A stretch of DNA of 42,722 bases from Butyrivibrio sp. (GTDB lineage: Bacteria; Bacillota; Clostridia; Lachnospirales; Lachnospiraceae), in the NCBI GenBank assembly GCA_017446685.1, contig JAFSQI010000050.1, positions 1 through 42,722 of the forward strand. Reading direction: 5' to 3'. Position numbers and translations under genes: made by a program. The notes under the pieces were generated by a model. That model did not search any database. It was not told where the DNA came from and saw only the letters and a program-made list of their open reading frames with translations. Shown here piece after piece: positions 35,230 through 42,722 of this stretch (within the stretch, counting starts at the first letter, position 1; the number at the start of each line of letters is the position of its first letter).

Positions 35230-35976
35230 ATGTATATTGATTGTGACGGTATAAAATTAAATGCCTATCTAGATATGCCAAAGAATAATGCAGAAAAGTG
35301 TCCATTGTGCATCATAATCCATGGTTTTACAGGACATAGTGAAGAAAGACATATTGTTGCGGTTCAGGAAACACTTAATGAAATCGGGGTGGCAACACTT
35401 CGCGCAGACATGTATGGACATGGAAAGAGCAACGGAAAGTTTGAAGATCACACCCTTTTCAAGTGGCTTACCAATATTCTTGCGGTAGTTGATTATGCCA
35501 AGAAGCTTGACTTTGTTACAGATATCTACATGGCAGGCCATTCCCAGGGAGGACTCTCTGTAATGCTTGCAGCAGCTATGGAAAGAGATGTTATCAAGGC
35601 GCTTATTCCGTTATCACCGGCTGCAATGATTCCTGAAATTGCCAGAACAGGAGAACTTCTCGGAATTAAATTTGATCCGGAGAATATTCCTGATGAACTT
35701 GACGCATGGGATGGAAGAAAGCTTAAAGGCAATTATGTCAGAGTTGCCCAGACTATCAGGGTTGAGGACTTTGTGGATAAATATACAAAACCAGTACTTA
35801 TAGTTCACGGAGATCAGGATGAAGCCGTTCCTTATGAAGCTTCCGTGACATTTTCCAAACAGTACAAGAACTGCAAACTGGTAACTATTCCCGGAGATAC
35901 CCACTGCTACGATAACCATCTTGAACTTGTCACCGAAGCGGTAAAAGAATTTATGCTTGAGCAGATGACAAGGTAA
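35230..35976 (+). CDS. est1E: Feruloyl/cinnamoyl esterase, Est1E-like alpha/beta hydrolase
   Basis: A 248-aa alpha/beta hydrolase. The nucleophile is Ser105 in GHSQGG, with Asp197 in GDQDEAVP and His225 in GDTHCY. The oxyanion-hole region is IIHGFTGHSEE. Length, sequence and triad numbering agree, from memory, with Est1E of Butyrivibrio proteoclasticus, whose crystal structure shows a small lid domain over the active site. It releases ferulic and p-coumaric acid from arabinoxylan side chains. No signal peptide is present, so it acts inside the cell on imported oligosaccharides or esters. AGGGAAAAGAG precedes the ATG. It stands just downstream of the MITE-like element. Confidence 0.95.
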   Translation: MYIDCDGIKLNAYLDMPKNNAEKCPLCIIIHGFTGHSEERHIVAVQETLNEIGVATLRADMYGHGKSNGKFEDHTLFKWLTNILAVVDYAKKLDFVTDIYMAGHSQGGLSVMLAAAMERDVIKALIPLSPAAMIPEIARTGELLGIKFDPENIPDELDAWDGRKLKGNYVRVAQTIRVEDFVDKYTKPVLIVHGDQDEAVPYEASVTFSKQYKNCKLVTIPGDTHCYDNHLELVTEAVKEFMLEQMTR

Positions 35977-36038
35977 GAAAATACAAAAGAACATCAGGTA
36001 TGCACAGGAAAAAACATTTGTTGGAGGATACTGGGGAT

Positions 36039-37355
36039 ATGGCATCAAGCATAATACATTTGGCAGTTACAAATGAGCTGACAAAGAAACACAAATTCAA
36101 AGATATAAACAGACTTAAGTTCGGCGCAATCCTCCCTGATGCAGGAGAGGGGAAAAAAGGTCACCTAAACAAGTATATCTGGGGACGAAATAAAAAAGCT
36201 TATGACTTTGAGCTTTTCAGAGGCATGTTCGGTGAACAGCTTAAATCAGATGACCTATATCTGGGTTACTATCTTCATTTGGTTCAGGACATATGCTACA
36301 GACATTTTGTCTATGACAAATATCACTGGAATCCAATGATTCCCGGAAATGTGGAAAAACTTCATAAAGACTACTCTATCATCAATAAATATGTTACAGA
36401 CAGATATCATCTGAAAAATGACCTATACATTCCGGAGGATTTTCAGAAGGAAAAGATAAATGACCTGTGCCATTTTGATGTGACATGGCTTATGGAATCA
36501 ATGGATGAATACTTTAAAGAGGTTCCTGATGAAGACATTTTCTTTTTTACCAGAGAAATGGCTGATGAATTCGTAGCAGAAGCGGTGGAATTATGCCTCA
36601 AAGAGCTTAAGGCCCTTGATGAAGGATCTGGCATGATTGAAAGCTACGATAATGCCTGGAACAACAAAGTGTACTCATTACTTGAAACTACAATCAACAC
36701 CAGAGACCTCGGCGGCTACAGGATTGATGGCACTGATACATATACTCAGTACGGGCGCATTATCAGAAGCGATGTAGTTCTAAAGCCATCTGATAAAGAT
36801 GTGGAGTTTTTGAGAAAGTCAGGAATCACTACCGTCATAGATATGAGAACGGCAAAAGAAAAAGCTAGGAAGCCTCATGGACTGGCTTGTTTGGAGGGCT
36901 TTGACTATCATGATATAGCAATCGAAGAAGGCAGTGAAACTCCGGACAGCTTAGAGGCCATTCCGGAGAGCTACTACAAGATTGCCCATGCGTCCAATAT
37001 AAGCGATGTCTTTAACACTATTGCAAATGCACCGGAAAATGTAATATTCAATTGCTATGCAGGCAAGGACAGATCAGGCGTAATCGCATCACTTCTTCTC
37101 TGGCTTTGCGGCGTACGCAAAAGCGATATTGTTTACGATTACATGAGAACCAAAGAAAACAGCAAAAAGCGCTTTGAGCTGATCCATAAAGAGCGCCCTG
37201 AACTTGATATGAACATAGTTATTCCAAATGAGAACAACCTGGCCAGATTTATGGAGCTTATAGAAGAAAACCACGGAACTGTGCAGGAGTACTTTTCTTC
37301 AGTTGGAATCAGCAGAGATATTCAGGAAATAATAGTTTGTAAAATGATCTCGTAG
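36039..37355 (+). CDS. Zn-dependent phospholipase C-like / tyrosine phosphatase fusion
   Basis: A 438-aa cytoplasmic fusion. Residues 1 to about 190 look like the zinc-dependent phospholipase C / HD-like helical domain: an N-terminal HLAVTNEL, LPDAGEGKKGH, and LGYYLHLVQDICYRHF supply His/Asp metal ligands. From about residue 215 follows a Y_phosphatase3-type protein tyrosine or phosphoinositide phosphatase, with NTRDLGGY at its start and P-loop CYAGKDRSG (Cys339, Arg345). Both parts act on phosphate esters, perhaps of lipid origin. ATG 36039 (MASSIIHL) is favoured because GGAGG (36023-36027) lies upstream, though 11 nt away; ATG 36000 lacks a good site. It lies 62 bp after est1E. Confidence 0.75.
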   Translation: MASSIIHLAVTNELTKKHKFKDINRLKFGAILPDAGEGKKGHLNKYIWGRNKKAYDFELFRGMFGEQLKSDDLYLGYYLHLVQDICYRHFVYDKYHWNPMIPGNVEKLHKDYSIINKYVTDRYHLKNDLYIPEDFQKEKINDLCHFDVTWLMESMDEYFKEVPDEDIFFFTREMADEFVAEAVELCLKELKALDEGSGMIESYDNAWNNKVYSLLETTINTRDLGGYRIDGTDTYTQYGRIIRSDVVLKPSDKDVEFLRKSGITTVIDMRTAKEKARKPHGLACLEGFDYHDIAIEEGSETPDSLEAIPESYYKIAHASNISDVFNTIANAPENVIFNCYAGKDRSGVIASLLLWLCGVRKSDIVYDYMRTKENSKKRFELIHKERPELDMNIVIPNENNLARFMELIEENHGTVQEYFSSVGISRDIQEIIVCKMIS

Positions 37356-37477
37356 AAGCGGTTCTGCCTCAAAATAAGTGAGCAACATGTGAGTAGTGTA
37401 CCATTTTCTATTGAAATACATTAAAAATAGATAAATCTATGTTTTTTAAAGCTCATAGACTAAGAATAGGAGGCATC

Positions 37478-37720
37478 ATGGGGAGCGAATATAAAGATAG
37501 CGAAGTATACAAAGAGTTTCATACTCTTGTTGGCGGAAAGACTGCGGTCTATATTTCTCATAGACTTTCCAGCTGCAAATTCTGCGATAAGATAGCTGTG
37601 TTCTCAGATGGACATATTGCGGAATACGGAACACATGACGAACTTATAAACATTCCTTCGGGAATTTACGCAGAGATGTTTGAGGCACAGGCCAAGTACT
37701 ATCGAGAAGAAAGTGCGTAA
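37478..37720 (+). pseudogene. C-terminal remnant of an ABC transporter NBD
   Basis: An 80-aa frame matching only the end of an ABC ATPase domain: GGKTAVYISHRLSSCKFCDK contains the H-loop His, followed by IAVFSDGHIAEYGTHDELI. Walker A, signature and Walker B are all absent, so it cannot hydrolyse ATP. AGGAGG lies 4 nt before ATG 37478 and could allow translation of the fragment. It is most simply the leftover of a deleted exporter gene; the segment before VYKEFHTL no longer aligns with a Walker B. The wording differs from the two intact exporter pairs here. Confidence 0.75.
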
Positions 37721-37750
37721 AAATCAAGTGAATAAAAGGGGAAAATAGCT

Positions 37751-39808
37751 TTGAAGAATAGAAAGGGTGTTGGGGATTTTTTTATCAGAAAAGTGGCGTT
37801 ATTACTGAGTGCATCAGTACTTGCCATGAGCACAGGATGTGGAGAAGCAGGCACGCCTGAAATAAATTCAGAAGTAAAGGCAGAAACAGATCAGGAAAAT
37901 TCAGAGACAAATTCAGGAAAAAATGATGATAATAAAGATGTTCAAAGCAGTGATGATGAGGCAAAGTCACTTATCACAGCCAAAATAGATGATAATGGTA
38001 CACCAATATCGGACTTTGACGAATTTGTTAATGGTGAATGGAAAGAACAGAAAAGCCAAAATAGCGATGACAGTGGTACTTTTTTGTGGGATGAACAGGA
38101 GAAATTCGATAAGGCAATCCGAGACATTCTTGATAATACTGATTTAAATGAAATTAGTGAAGATAGTGGTCTTTACAAAGCAGTATCTATTTATCGTCAC
38201 ATATTAGACACTCAGGACTACGATCAGAGAATAGATTCAGCCAAAAGACATCTACAGCCAATTGAAAATATTAAAAGCCTCGAAGACATTTACAAGCTCT
38301 ATCAAACAGAAGAGTATATGATGTTTAGCAAAGCTTTCAGATTTACAATTTCTGCAGATTATAACGGTTATCATGCCACATGGTTTGAGCCAGATAGCAT
38401 GATGAGTGATATAGATTTTTACAAGAATCTTTTTTCAGAGGACAATGCAGATGATTCTGTCAAAAAAGAGTTTCTAACATTGATGGATAAACTTGGGTAT
38501 TCAGAAGACAGAACAATTGAAATGTTTGATAATGCCTCTGTTGTAGGAGAGATGATTGATGATTATTGGAAAGAGCAGGTCAATAACATCGTCTATTTTG
38601 ATTCTGCGTCACTTGAAAAAGAAAATGTTTCTGTACCGGTGATAGAAATCCTCGGAAGCTTAGAGGCACTTGGTAAGCATAAGGATTTTGTTGCAAAAGA
38701 AAACTTATCAGTCCTTTTAAACAAAATCTATCAGGAAGAAAATGTAGAAGCCATAAGGGATCATATGCTATTGGGGGCGATCATAAGATTATTTACACTC
38801 TATGGTAAAGATGTGCTAAAAGCCGCATATGGAGTAGATTATAGTGACCAGGCATGCAGGGCTATAAAGGCATATGCATCGGATGTTATAAATGAAGCTT
38901 ACAAGGAGCAATATCTTGGGGACTTCGATGAGCAGCGGGCACTTGAAATTGTGGAGGAAGTCAAGAATAGCTATAGAGATATTATAACTGGTACAGAATG
39001 GCTCAGCACTCATGGAAAAGAGCTGGCTAAACATAAGATTCTTACTATGAGAGTAAGCCTTGGGAAAAACGAAATAGAAAATGACATTTCTGACATAAAT
39101 CTAACCGGTGATCTGGTGGACGATTATATATCGCTTCTTGTCAGCAAGGAACGCTTTGAAAGAGGTCAGATCAAGAAAGAAGACGAGAAAAGACAAATCT
39201 TTAATGCTAATTTGTTTGAGGTAAATGCCTATTTTTTGAATAGGTATAATGCACTTTATGTAAGTAGTGGAATACTCGCTAATCCTTATTGCTCCAAAAC
39301 GGCATCATTCGAGGAAATGCTAGGTTACTATGGTGTATTAATAGCACATGAATATGCTCATTCATATGATCCTTACGGTATTAACTATGATTGGCATGGA
39401 TGGTGGGAGACTTGGATGACAGAGGAAGAGGAATCTGCATATACCGAGAATCAGCAGAAAATCGCAGACTTTTTCGATGGCCTTGAGGTTGAATATGGCC
39501 GCAAGATAGATGGCACTCTTATTAAGAATGAAACCTTTGCTGACCTTATGGCCATGAGGTGCTGCCTTAAAATCCTGGAACAAAAAGAAAATCCTGACTA
39601 CGATTTATTCTTTAGGACTTATGCCAAAATAAATGCTCACTATATTACAGAGCAGGGCATTGATAGCGCCATGTCAGACGGTCATCTTATTGGCAAAGAA
39701 AGAGTGAATCACATCCTTGGGCAATTTGATAAGTTTTATGAAGTATATGATATTGACGAAAACAGTCCCTACTTTGTTCCAGAAGACAAGCGGTTATCGG
39801 TGTTCTGA
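37751..39808 (+). CDS. M13 (neprilysin/PepO-like) zinc metallopeptidase lipoprotein
   Basis: A 685-aa gluzincin. A basic N-terminus and hydrophobic stretch lead to the lipobox STGC near residue 30, so the protein should be anchored to the outer face of the membrane. A Ser/Asp/Asn-rich spacer (about 35-85) precedes the peptidase. The zinc site is HEYAH (His533, Glu534, His537) with the third ligand Glu594 and Asp598 in NETFAD. N-terminal NGEWKEQK and NAYFLNRYNALYVSSGIL also fit M13. Members cleave short oligopeptides. The TTG start, with AAGGGG about 9 nt upstream, is needed to include the signal peptide. It follows the ABC remnant by 30 bp. Confidence 0.88.
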   Translation: MKNRKGVGDFFIRKVALLLSASVLAMSTGCGEAGTPEINSEVKAETDQENSETNSGKNDDNKDVQSSDDEAKSLITAKIDDNGTPISDFDEFVNGEWKEQKSQNSDDSGTFLWDEQEKFDKAIRDILDNTDLNEISEDSGLYKAVSIYRHILDTQDYDQRIDSAKRHLQPIENIKSLEDIYKLYQTEEYMMFSKAFRFTISADYNGYHATWFEPDSMMSDIDFYKNLFSEDNADDSVKKEFLTLMDKLGYSEDRTIEMFDNASVVGEMIDDYWKEQVNNIVYFDSASLEKENVSVPVIEILGSLEALGKHKDFVAKENLSVLLNKIYQEENVEAIRDHMLLGAIIRLFTLYGKDVLKAAYGVDYSDQACRAIKAYASDVINEAYKEQYLGDFDEQRALEIVEEVKNSYRDIITGTEWLSTHGKELAKHKILTMRVSLGKNEIENDISDINLTGDLVDDYISLLVSKERFERGQIKKEDEKRQIFNANLFEVNAYFLNRYNALYVSSGILANPYCSKTASFEEMLGYYGVLIAHEYAHSYDPYGINYDWHGWWETWMTEEEESAYTENQQKIADFFDGLEVEYGRKIDGTLIKNETFADLMAMRCCLKILEQKENPDYDLFFRTYAKINAHYITEQGIDSAMSDGHLIGKERVNHILGQFDKFYEVYDIDENSPYFVPEDKRLSVF

Positions 39809-39957
39809 AATATCAAACAAATGAGAATAATAAGAAAAAAATATCTATTGATTTGCTATAGAATGTGACAAAAGCCTTGTTTTGTGAGCACAGCACTGTT
39901 AAATTTGGAGAAAAGAAACGTTTAAGTATTGTTGATATTCTTGTTTGAGGATGGGTA

Positions 39958-40770
39958 ATGGACAAATCTAAGAAAAGGGCATATGAAATCATAGAAACAT
40001 ATATTGAAAAGGCTAAAGATTTAGAATTCGTTGATTCCATCTATCTTGTAGGTTCTCTTTCGGATGACACATATACTGGGAATCCAGGAAGTGACATTGA
40101 TCTAGTGCATATTGTAAGTGATGATGTGGATTATCAGCGGGAAAAGACTGCAATAGTTCGCATCATAGAAGAAACTGAACAACAAACAGACCATGATATA
40201 GCTATATCCAGAGTAGTATTTCAAAATCAGCATTTGAGGCATCCTTACAAATACGATTTTGAGTTGTTACATGAAAATATGGATCTCGTGAACAGACCGA
40301 TTGAAGTGTTCAGAATATTGGATTCCGGGAAGATTCTTTTGGGGAATGATTCTAAAGAACAGTTGGAACGTCCGACTCGTGAGGATATTGTTGAATCCGA
40401 GCGCATGCAAAAGAGAATCCTCTTTGATTTAGAGAAAAATGATCCTGCATTTTATGAGCAATATGCAGAAATGCATAAACACCCTACGCTTCGTATGTTG
40501 ACGCAAACCGTTTTGACCACGGCAATGTCAGATTACCTATACTATACTGATAAGTCATGCTCCAGTAAGTATTATATCTTAGAACGTATAGAGCAGGATA
40601 TTCCTGATTTTAAATATCTGAATTTACTGAGACTTTGTCACAAGAACAGATTTGATTCAGCGCACTTAACAGAACTGGAAAAACAATGTATGTATGATGA
40701 GTATACGAAGGTTTTTCTGACAAAACCAGATACATGGCTATCTGATAATGAAGATATGAGGAATGAGTAA
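39958..40770 (+). CDS. Nucleotidyltransferase-domain protein
   Basis: A 270-aa soluble protein. The N-terminal Pol-beta-type nucleotidyltransferase fold (about 1-110) has GSLSDDTYTGNPGSDIDLVHI, the GS ... DxD active-site pattern, and the third acidic residue is likely in TDHDIAIS. The helical C-terminal half resembles that of aminoglycoside-adenylyltransferase-like proteins. Substrate unknown: antibiotic modification, or nucleotidylation of a protein (MntA-like) are both possible. No HEPN partner lies next to it. The ribosome binding site is GAGGATGG. Confidence 0.7.
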   Translation: MDKSKKRAYEIIETYIEKAKDLEFVDSIYLVGSLSDDTYTGNPGSDIDLVHIVSDDVDYQREKTAIVRIIEETEQQTDHDIAISRVVFQNQHLRHPYKYDFELLHENMDLVNRPIEVFRILDSGKILLGNDSKEQLERPTREDIVESERMQKRILFDLEKNDPAFYEQYAEMHKHPTLRMLTQTVLTTAMSDYLYYTDKSCSSKYYILERIEQDIPDFKYLNLLRLCHKNRFDSAHLTELEKQCMYDEYTKVFLTKPDTWLSDNEDMRNE

Positions 40771-40854
40771 ATGAACTGGTATCACGCAACACCAATAAAG
40801 AATCTAACCACCTTGGAACCACGCATATCAAATCACGGAGTTCCATTAGTTTAA
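40771..40854 (+). pseudogene. 27-codon fragment of an unknown family
   Basis: An ATG directly after the preceding gene opens a frame of 27 codons (MNWYHATPIKNLTTLEPR, then ISNHGVPLV) ending in TAA. The text reads like the start of a longer conserved protein, with a YHATPIKNL motif and a NHGVPLV motif often followed by further sequence, and it stops abruptly. It is probably a truncated gene; a genuine micro-protein cannot be excluded. It would be translationally coupled to the nucleotidyltransferase (stop and start are adjacent). Confidence 0.45.
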
Positions 40855-40885
40855 ATAATGCAGCAGGTTAGGAGTTATATATTTC

Positions 40886-42082
40886 ATGAAAACTATCATT
40901 TTCACAATGGGAACAAGAGGAGATATCCAACCGTACATATATCTTGCAAGGGCTCTTAAGAAAAACGGACATGATGTTAAACTCGGTTCTCATCCCTGTT
41001 GGAGAAAACTTATTGAAGAATCGGGTATTTCTTTTCTTCCCGTCGGACCTGATATTGATATAGAGATGGAAGCAGCTGTTATCAGAGGTAAAAGTTCAAA
41101 TGCTGCCCTTAGCATGCTTAAGACAATGAATTTCATATTTAAGATCATTCAGAATTCAACGAATGAAATATATGAGGCATGCAAAGGAAATGATCTTATC
41201 ATAGTAAGTCACAGTCAGATGGGAGCAGTAGAAGCAGAGGCCTTGAATATTCCAACAGTAAACGTGACTTTGCAGATTGAAATGATCCCCGAAAAGAAAA
41301 AGCCGCAGACATTTATTAATAAGCTTATCGGGGGCTTGATCGGTAAACAGATAAACAAGCCATATAACAAGATCAGAAAGGTTTATGGTCTTAAAGCGAT
41401 GAGAGTCGGTGATTCCCTGATGTCTCAAAAACTCGACCTGATCCCCATAAGTAAATTTGTTGTGACAAGAAGCCCGTATTGGGAAGACCAGCATATTTTG
41501 ACAGGCTATTGGTTTGAAGAAGAGGAGGTATATTCGCCAAGTGAGGAATTAACAGCCTTTCTTAAAAGTGGTGAAAAGCCTGTTCTGCTCGCACTCGGCG
41601 CAATGTCATTCGAAGATAAAGCAGAAACGGATAAACTGGATATGTTTGTCAAAGCATTTCAAAAGGCGGGATGCAGGGCAATCATACAAGGGTTTCAAAA
41701 ATCACTTGAAGAGTATAAACTTCCGGAAACAATGATGTCTGTTGGGAGTGTTCCTCACAGCTGGCTCTTCAAACAGTGCAGCTTCGTGATTCATCACTGT
41801 GGTTTTGGAACATCTGCTGCAACCATGATCTATGGAATACCGTCTATACCGGTTCCTCATGTGCTGGACCAGATGGGATTTGCAATGCAGCTTAGAAATT
41901 TAAATGTGGCCACGGAACCATTGAAAGCAAAGGAGCTGACTGAAGAAAATATCTATAATTCCATTGTTCAAATGCAAGATACGTATGATGAAAAAAGCAA
42001 AAATGCAATGGAAATATCTGATAAGATCAGGACTGAGGGTGGATTGTCTGAAACAGTACAATTAATTGAAAGTGTTATATGA
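40886..42082 (+). CDS. GT1-family (UGT-like) glycosyltransferase
   Basis: A 398-aa GT-B enzyme. The N-terminal acceptor domain begins TIIFTMGTRGDIQPYIYLA, as in sterol, macrolide and glycopeptide glucosyltransferases. The C-terminal donor domain has HHCGFGTSAATMIYGIPSIP followed by DQ, the UDP- or dTDP-sugar site. It probably transfers a sugar to a lipid, a natural product or an imported antibiotic; macrolide-inactivating enzymes are relatives. No biosynthetic partner is adjacent. AGGAG lies about 12 nt before the ATG. Confidence 0.87.
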   Translation: MKTIIFTMGTRGDIQPYIYLARALKKNGHDVKLGSHPCWRKLIEESGISFLPVGPDIDIEMEAAVIRGKSSNAALSMLKTMNFIFKIIQNSTNEIYEACKGNDLIIVSHSQMGAVEAEALNIPTVNVTLQIEMIPEKKKPQTFINKLIGGLIGKQINKPYNKIRKVYGLKAMRVGDSLMSQKLDLIPISKFVVTRSPYWEDQHILTGYWFEEEEVYSPSEELTAFLKSGEKPVLLALGAMSFEDKAETDKLDMFVKAFQKAGCRAIIQGFQKSLEEYKLPETMMSVGSVPHSWLFKQCSFVIHHCGFGTSAATMIYGIPSIPVPHVLDQMGFAMQLRNLNVATEPLKAKELTEENIYNSIVQMQDTYDEKSKNAMEISDKIRTEGGLSETVQLIESVI

Positions 42083-42118
42083 TTTATCTTTCAGGATAAC
42101 TTACTAACGGAGGAGACC

Positions 42119-42532
42119 ATGGAGTTTCGTATTACTAATGATGGCAATGAGGCGGATATAGCAGAAATCTATAAAATGCTCAAAGGTTACAATCTTAGCA
42201 ATCGAGAGAAGTCAGAGAATGTTCCTTTAGGTATTTTTCTTGAGGATGAAAATGGAAATAAACAAGCCGGACTTACAGCTGATACTTTTGGTAAGTGGCT
42301 TTGTGTCCATTATCTCTTTGTTTCAGAAGAACTTCGAGGACATGGCGTCGGAAAAGAACTCATCGAAGCGGCTGAAAAAGAGGCAATCAAGCGAGGCTGT
42401 AAATATGTCTTTGTTGATACATTTTCTTTCCAAGCACCTGGGTTTTACACAAAGCTGGGCTATAAAGAAGTATTCTCGTTACAAGAATATCCTTACACCG
42501 GAGCCAGATATTACTACACGAAAGAACTATAA
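42119..42532 (+). CDS. GNAT-family N-acetyltransferase
   Basis: A 137-aa single-domain acetyltransferase. The acetyl-CoA loop reads SEELRGHGVGKELIEAAEKE, preceded by the strand WLCVHYLFV and followed by FVDTFSFQAPGFYTKLGYKE, all typical. The substrate is unknown; relatives modify small amines, antibiotics or protein N-termini. GGAGGAG lies 4-5 nt before the ATG. It follows the glycosyltransferase by 36 bp and may share its transcript. Confidence 0.88.
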   Translation: MEFRITNDGNEADIAEIYKMLKGYNLSNREKSENVPLGIFLEDENGNKQAGLTADTFGKWLCVHYLFVSEELRGHGVGKELIEAAEKEAIKRGCKYVFVDTFSFQAPGFYTKLGYKEVFSLQEYPYTGARYYYTKEL

Positions 42533-42590
42533 ATTTCAGGCTTATTGACTAGTCTTTTGAGGGGATTGGCCCGCTGGAATAGGTAGATAT

Positions 42591-42722
42591 ACTGCCATTA
42601 TCTTGGATTTGCCCATAGTGGCAGTGTTGTTTTGGGCCGAGATACTGCCACTATTTGAAAATGATGAATAGTAGCAGTTGATTATTGGTTTGTGAATCTG
42701 CCACTTTCGAGAATATAAGGAA
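42591..42722. repeat. Array of hairpins with an exact 53-bp period (runs off the window)
   Basis: Unit 1: ACTGCCATTAT (42591-42601), 13-nt loop, ATAGTGGCAGT (42615-42625). Unit 2: ACTGCCACTAT (42644-42654), 13-nt loop, ATAGTAGCAGT (42668-42678). Unit 3 begins TCTGCCACTTT at 42697-42707. Starts are 53 bp apart, arms are 11 nt, loops are 13 nt with unrelated sequence, and the gap between hairpins is 18 nt. The array is cut by the window edge. Confidence 0.75.

Noticed and set aside
39958-40854. Toxin-antitoxin pair (nucleotidyltransferase plus short following frame)
   Set aside because: The following frame is only 27 codons and does not resemble HEPN or other toxin families; it reads as a truncated gene.
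42591-42722. CRISPR array
   Set aside because: Units are inverted-arm hairpins of 11 nt with a 13-nt loop, not 25-37-nt direct repeats with 30-nt spacers, and no cas genes are seen. Reported instead as a periodic hairpin array.

Overview
The window looks like chromosomal DNA of a rumen Butyrivibrio, close to B. proteoclasticus. The DNA is AT-rich, genes have strong AGGAGG-type ribosome binding sites, and many products are Lachnospiraceae-like. The most specific clue is the gene at 35230-35976. From memory it is almost identical to Est1E, the structurally characterised feruloyl esterase of B. proteoclasticus, with catalytic residues at the same positions (Ser105, Asp197, His225). No replication, phage or conjugation genes are present, so this is a core/accessory mosaic rather than one mobile element.

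Layout. (1) 1-5869: a repeat-rich leader, a DtxR/MntR-type metal regulator, an RsmF-type rRNA methyltransferase and a heterodimeric ABC exporter. (2) 5956-9364: a rhodanese-TtcA-like fusion, a CBS-containing family II pyrophosphatase, a 187-bp structured repeat and a small unknown gene. (3) 9367-10998: tRNA-Leu(CAA) with its promoter and terminator, and a diguanylate cyclase on the minus strand. (4) 11285-17277: an apparent operon of NfeD, SPFH/stomatin, a second heterodimeric ABC exporter and a metallophosphoesterase, closed by a terminator. (5) 17314-18017, minus strand: a 57-aa peptide with a double-glycine leader, too short for usual ORF cut-offs, behind a Ser-rich unknown protein. (6) 18194-20429: groES-groEL under a perfect CIRCE operator. 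(7) 20441-21633: an XRE regulator and a YunG-like protein. (8) 21727-25513: a compact condensation-domain / carrier-protein / AMP-ligase operon with a convergent TetR regulator. (9) 25643-28985: a GH10 xylanase remnant, then a copper regulon (two CsoR boxes on the promoter, csoR, copA) in which copA carries a CopZ-like C-terminal domain behind an internal ribosome binding site. (10) 29188-33529: a five-gene LanFEG-RK (Cpr-like) lantibiotic defence module without biosynthetic genes. (11) 33563-42722: fusion proteins (GNAT-methyltransferase, PLC-like-phosphatase), a 166-bp MITE-like hairpin element, est1E, an M13 lipoprotein peptidase, a nucleotidyltransferase, a GT1 glycosyltransferase, a GNAT, two gene remnants, and at the right edge an array of hairpins with an exact 53-bp period.

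The strongest candidates for undescribed biology are the condensation/ACP/AMP-ligase operon, the double-glycine peptide locus, the copA gene with an internal CopZ start, the 53-bp hairpin array, and the intergenic repeat families. Functions are inferred from motifs read by eye; no database search was run.
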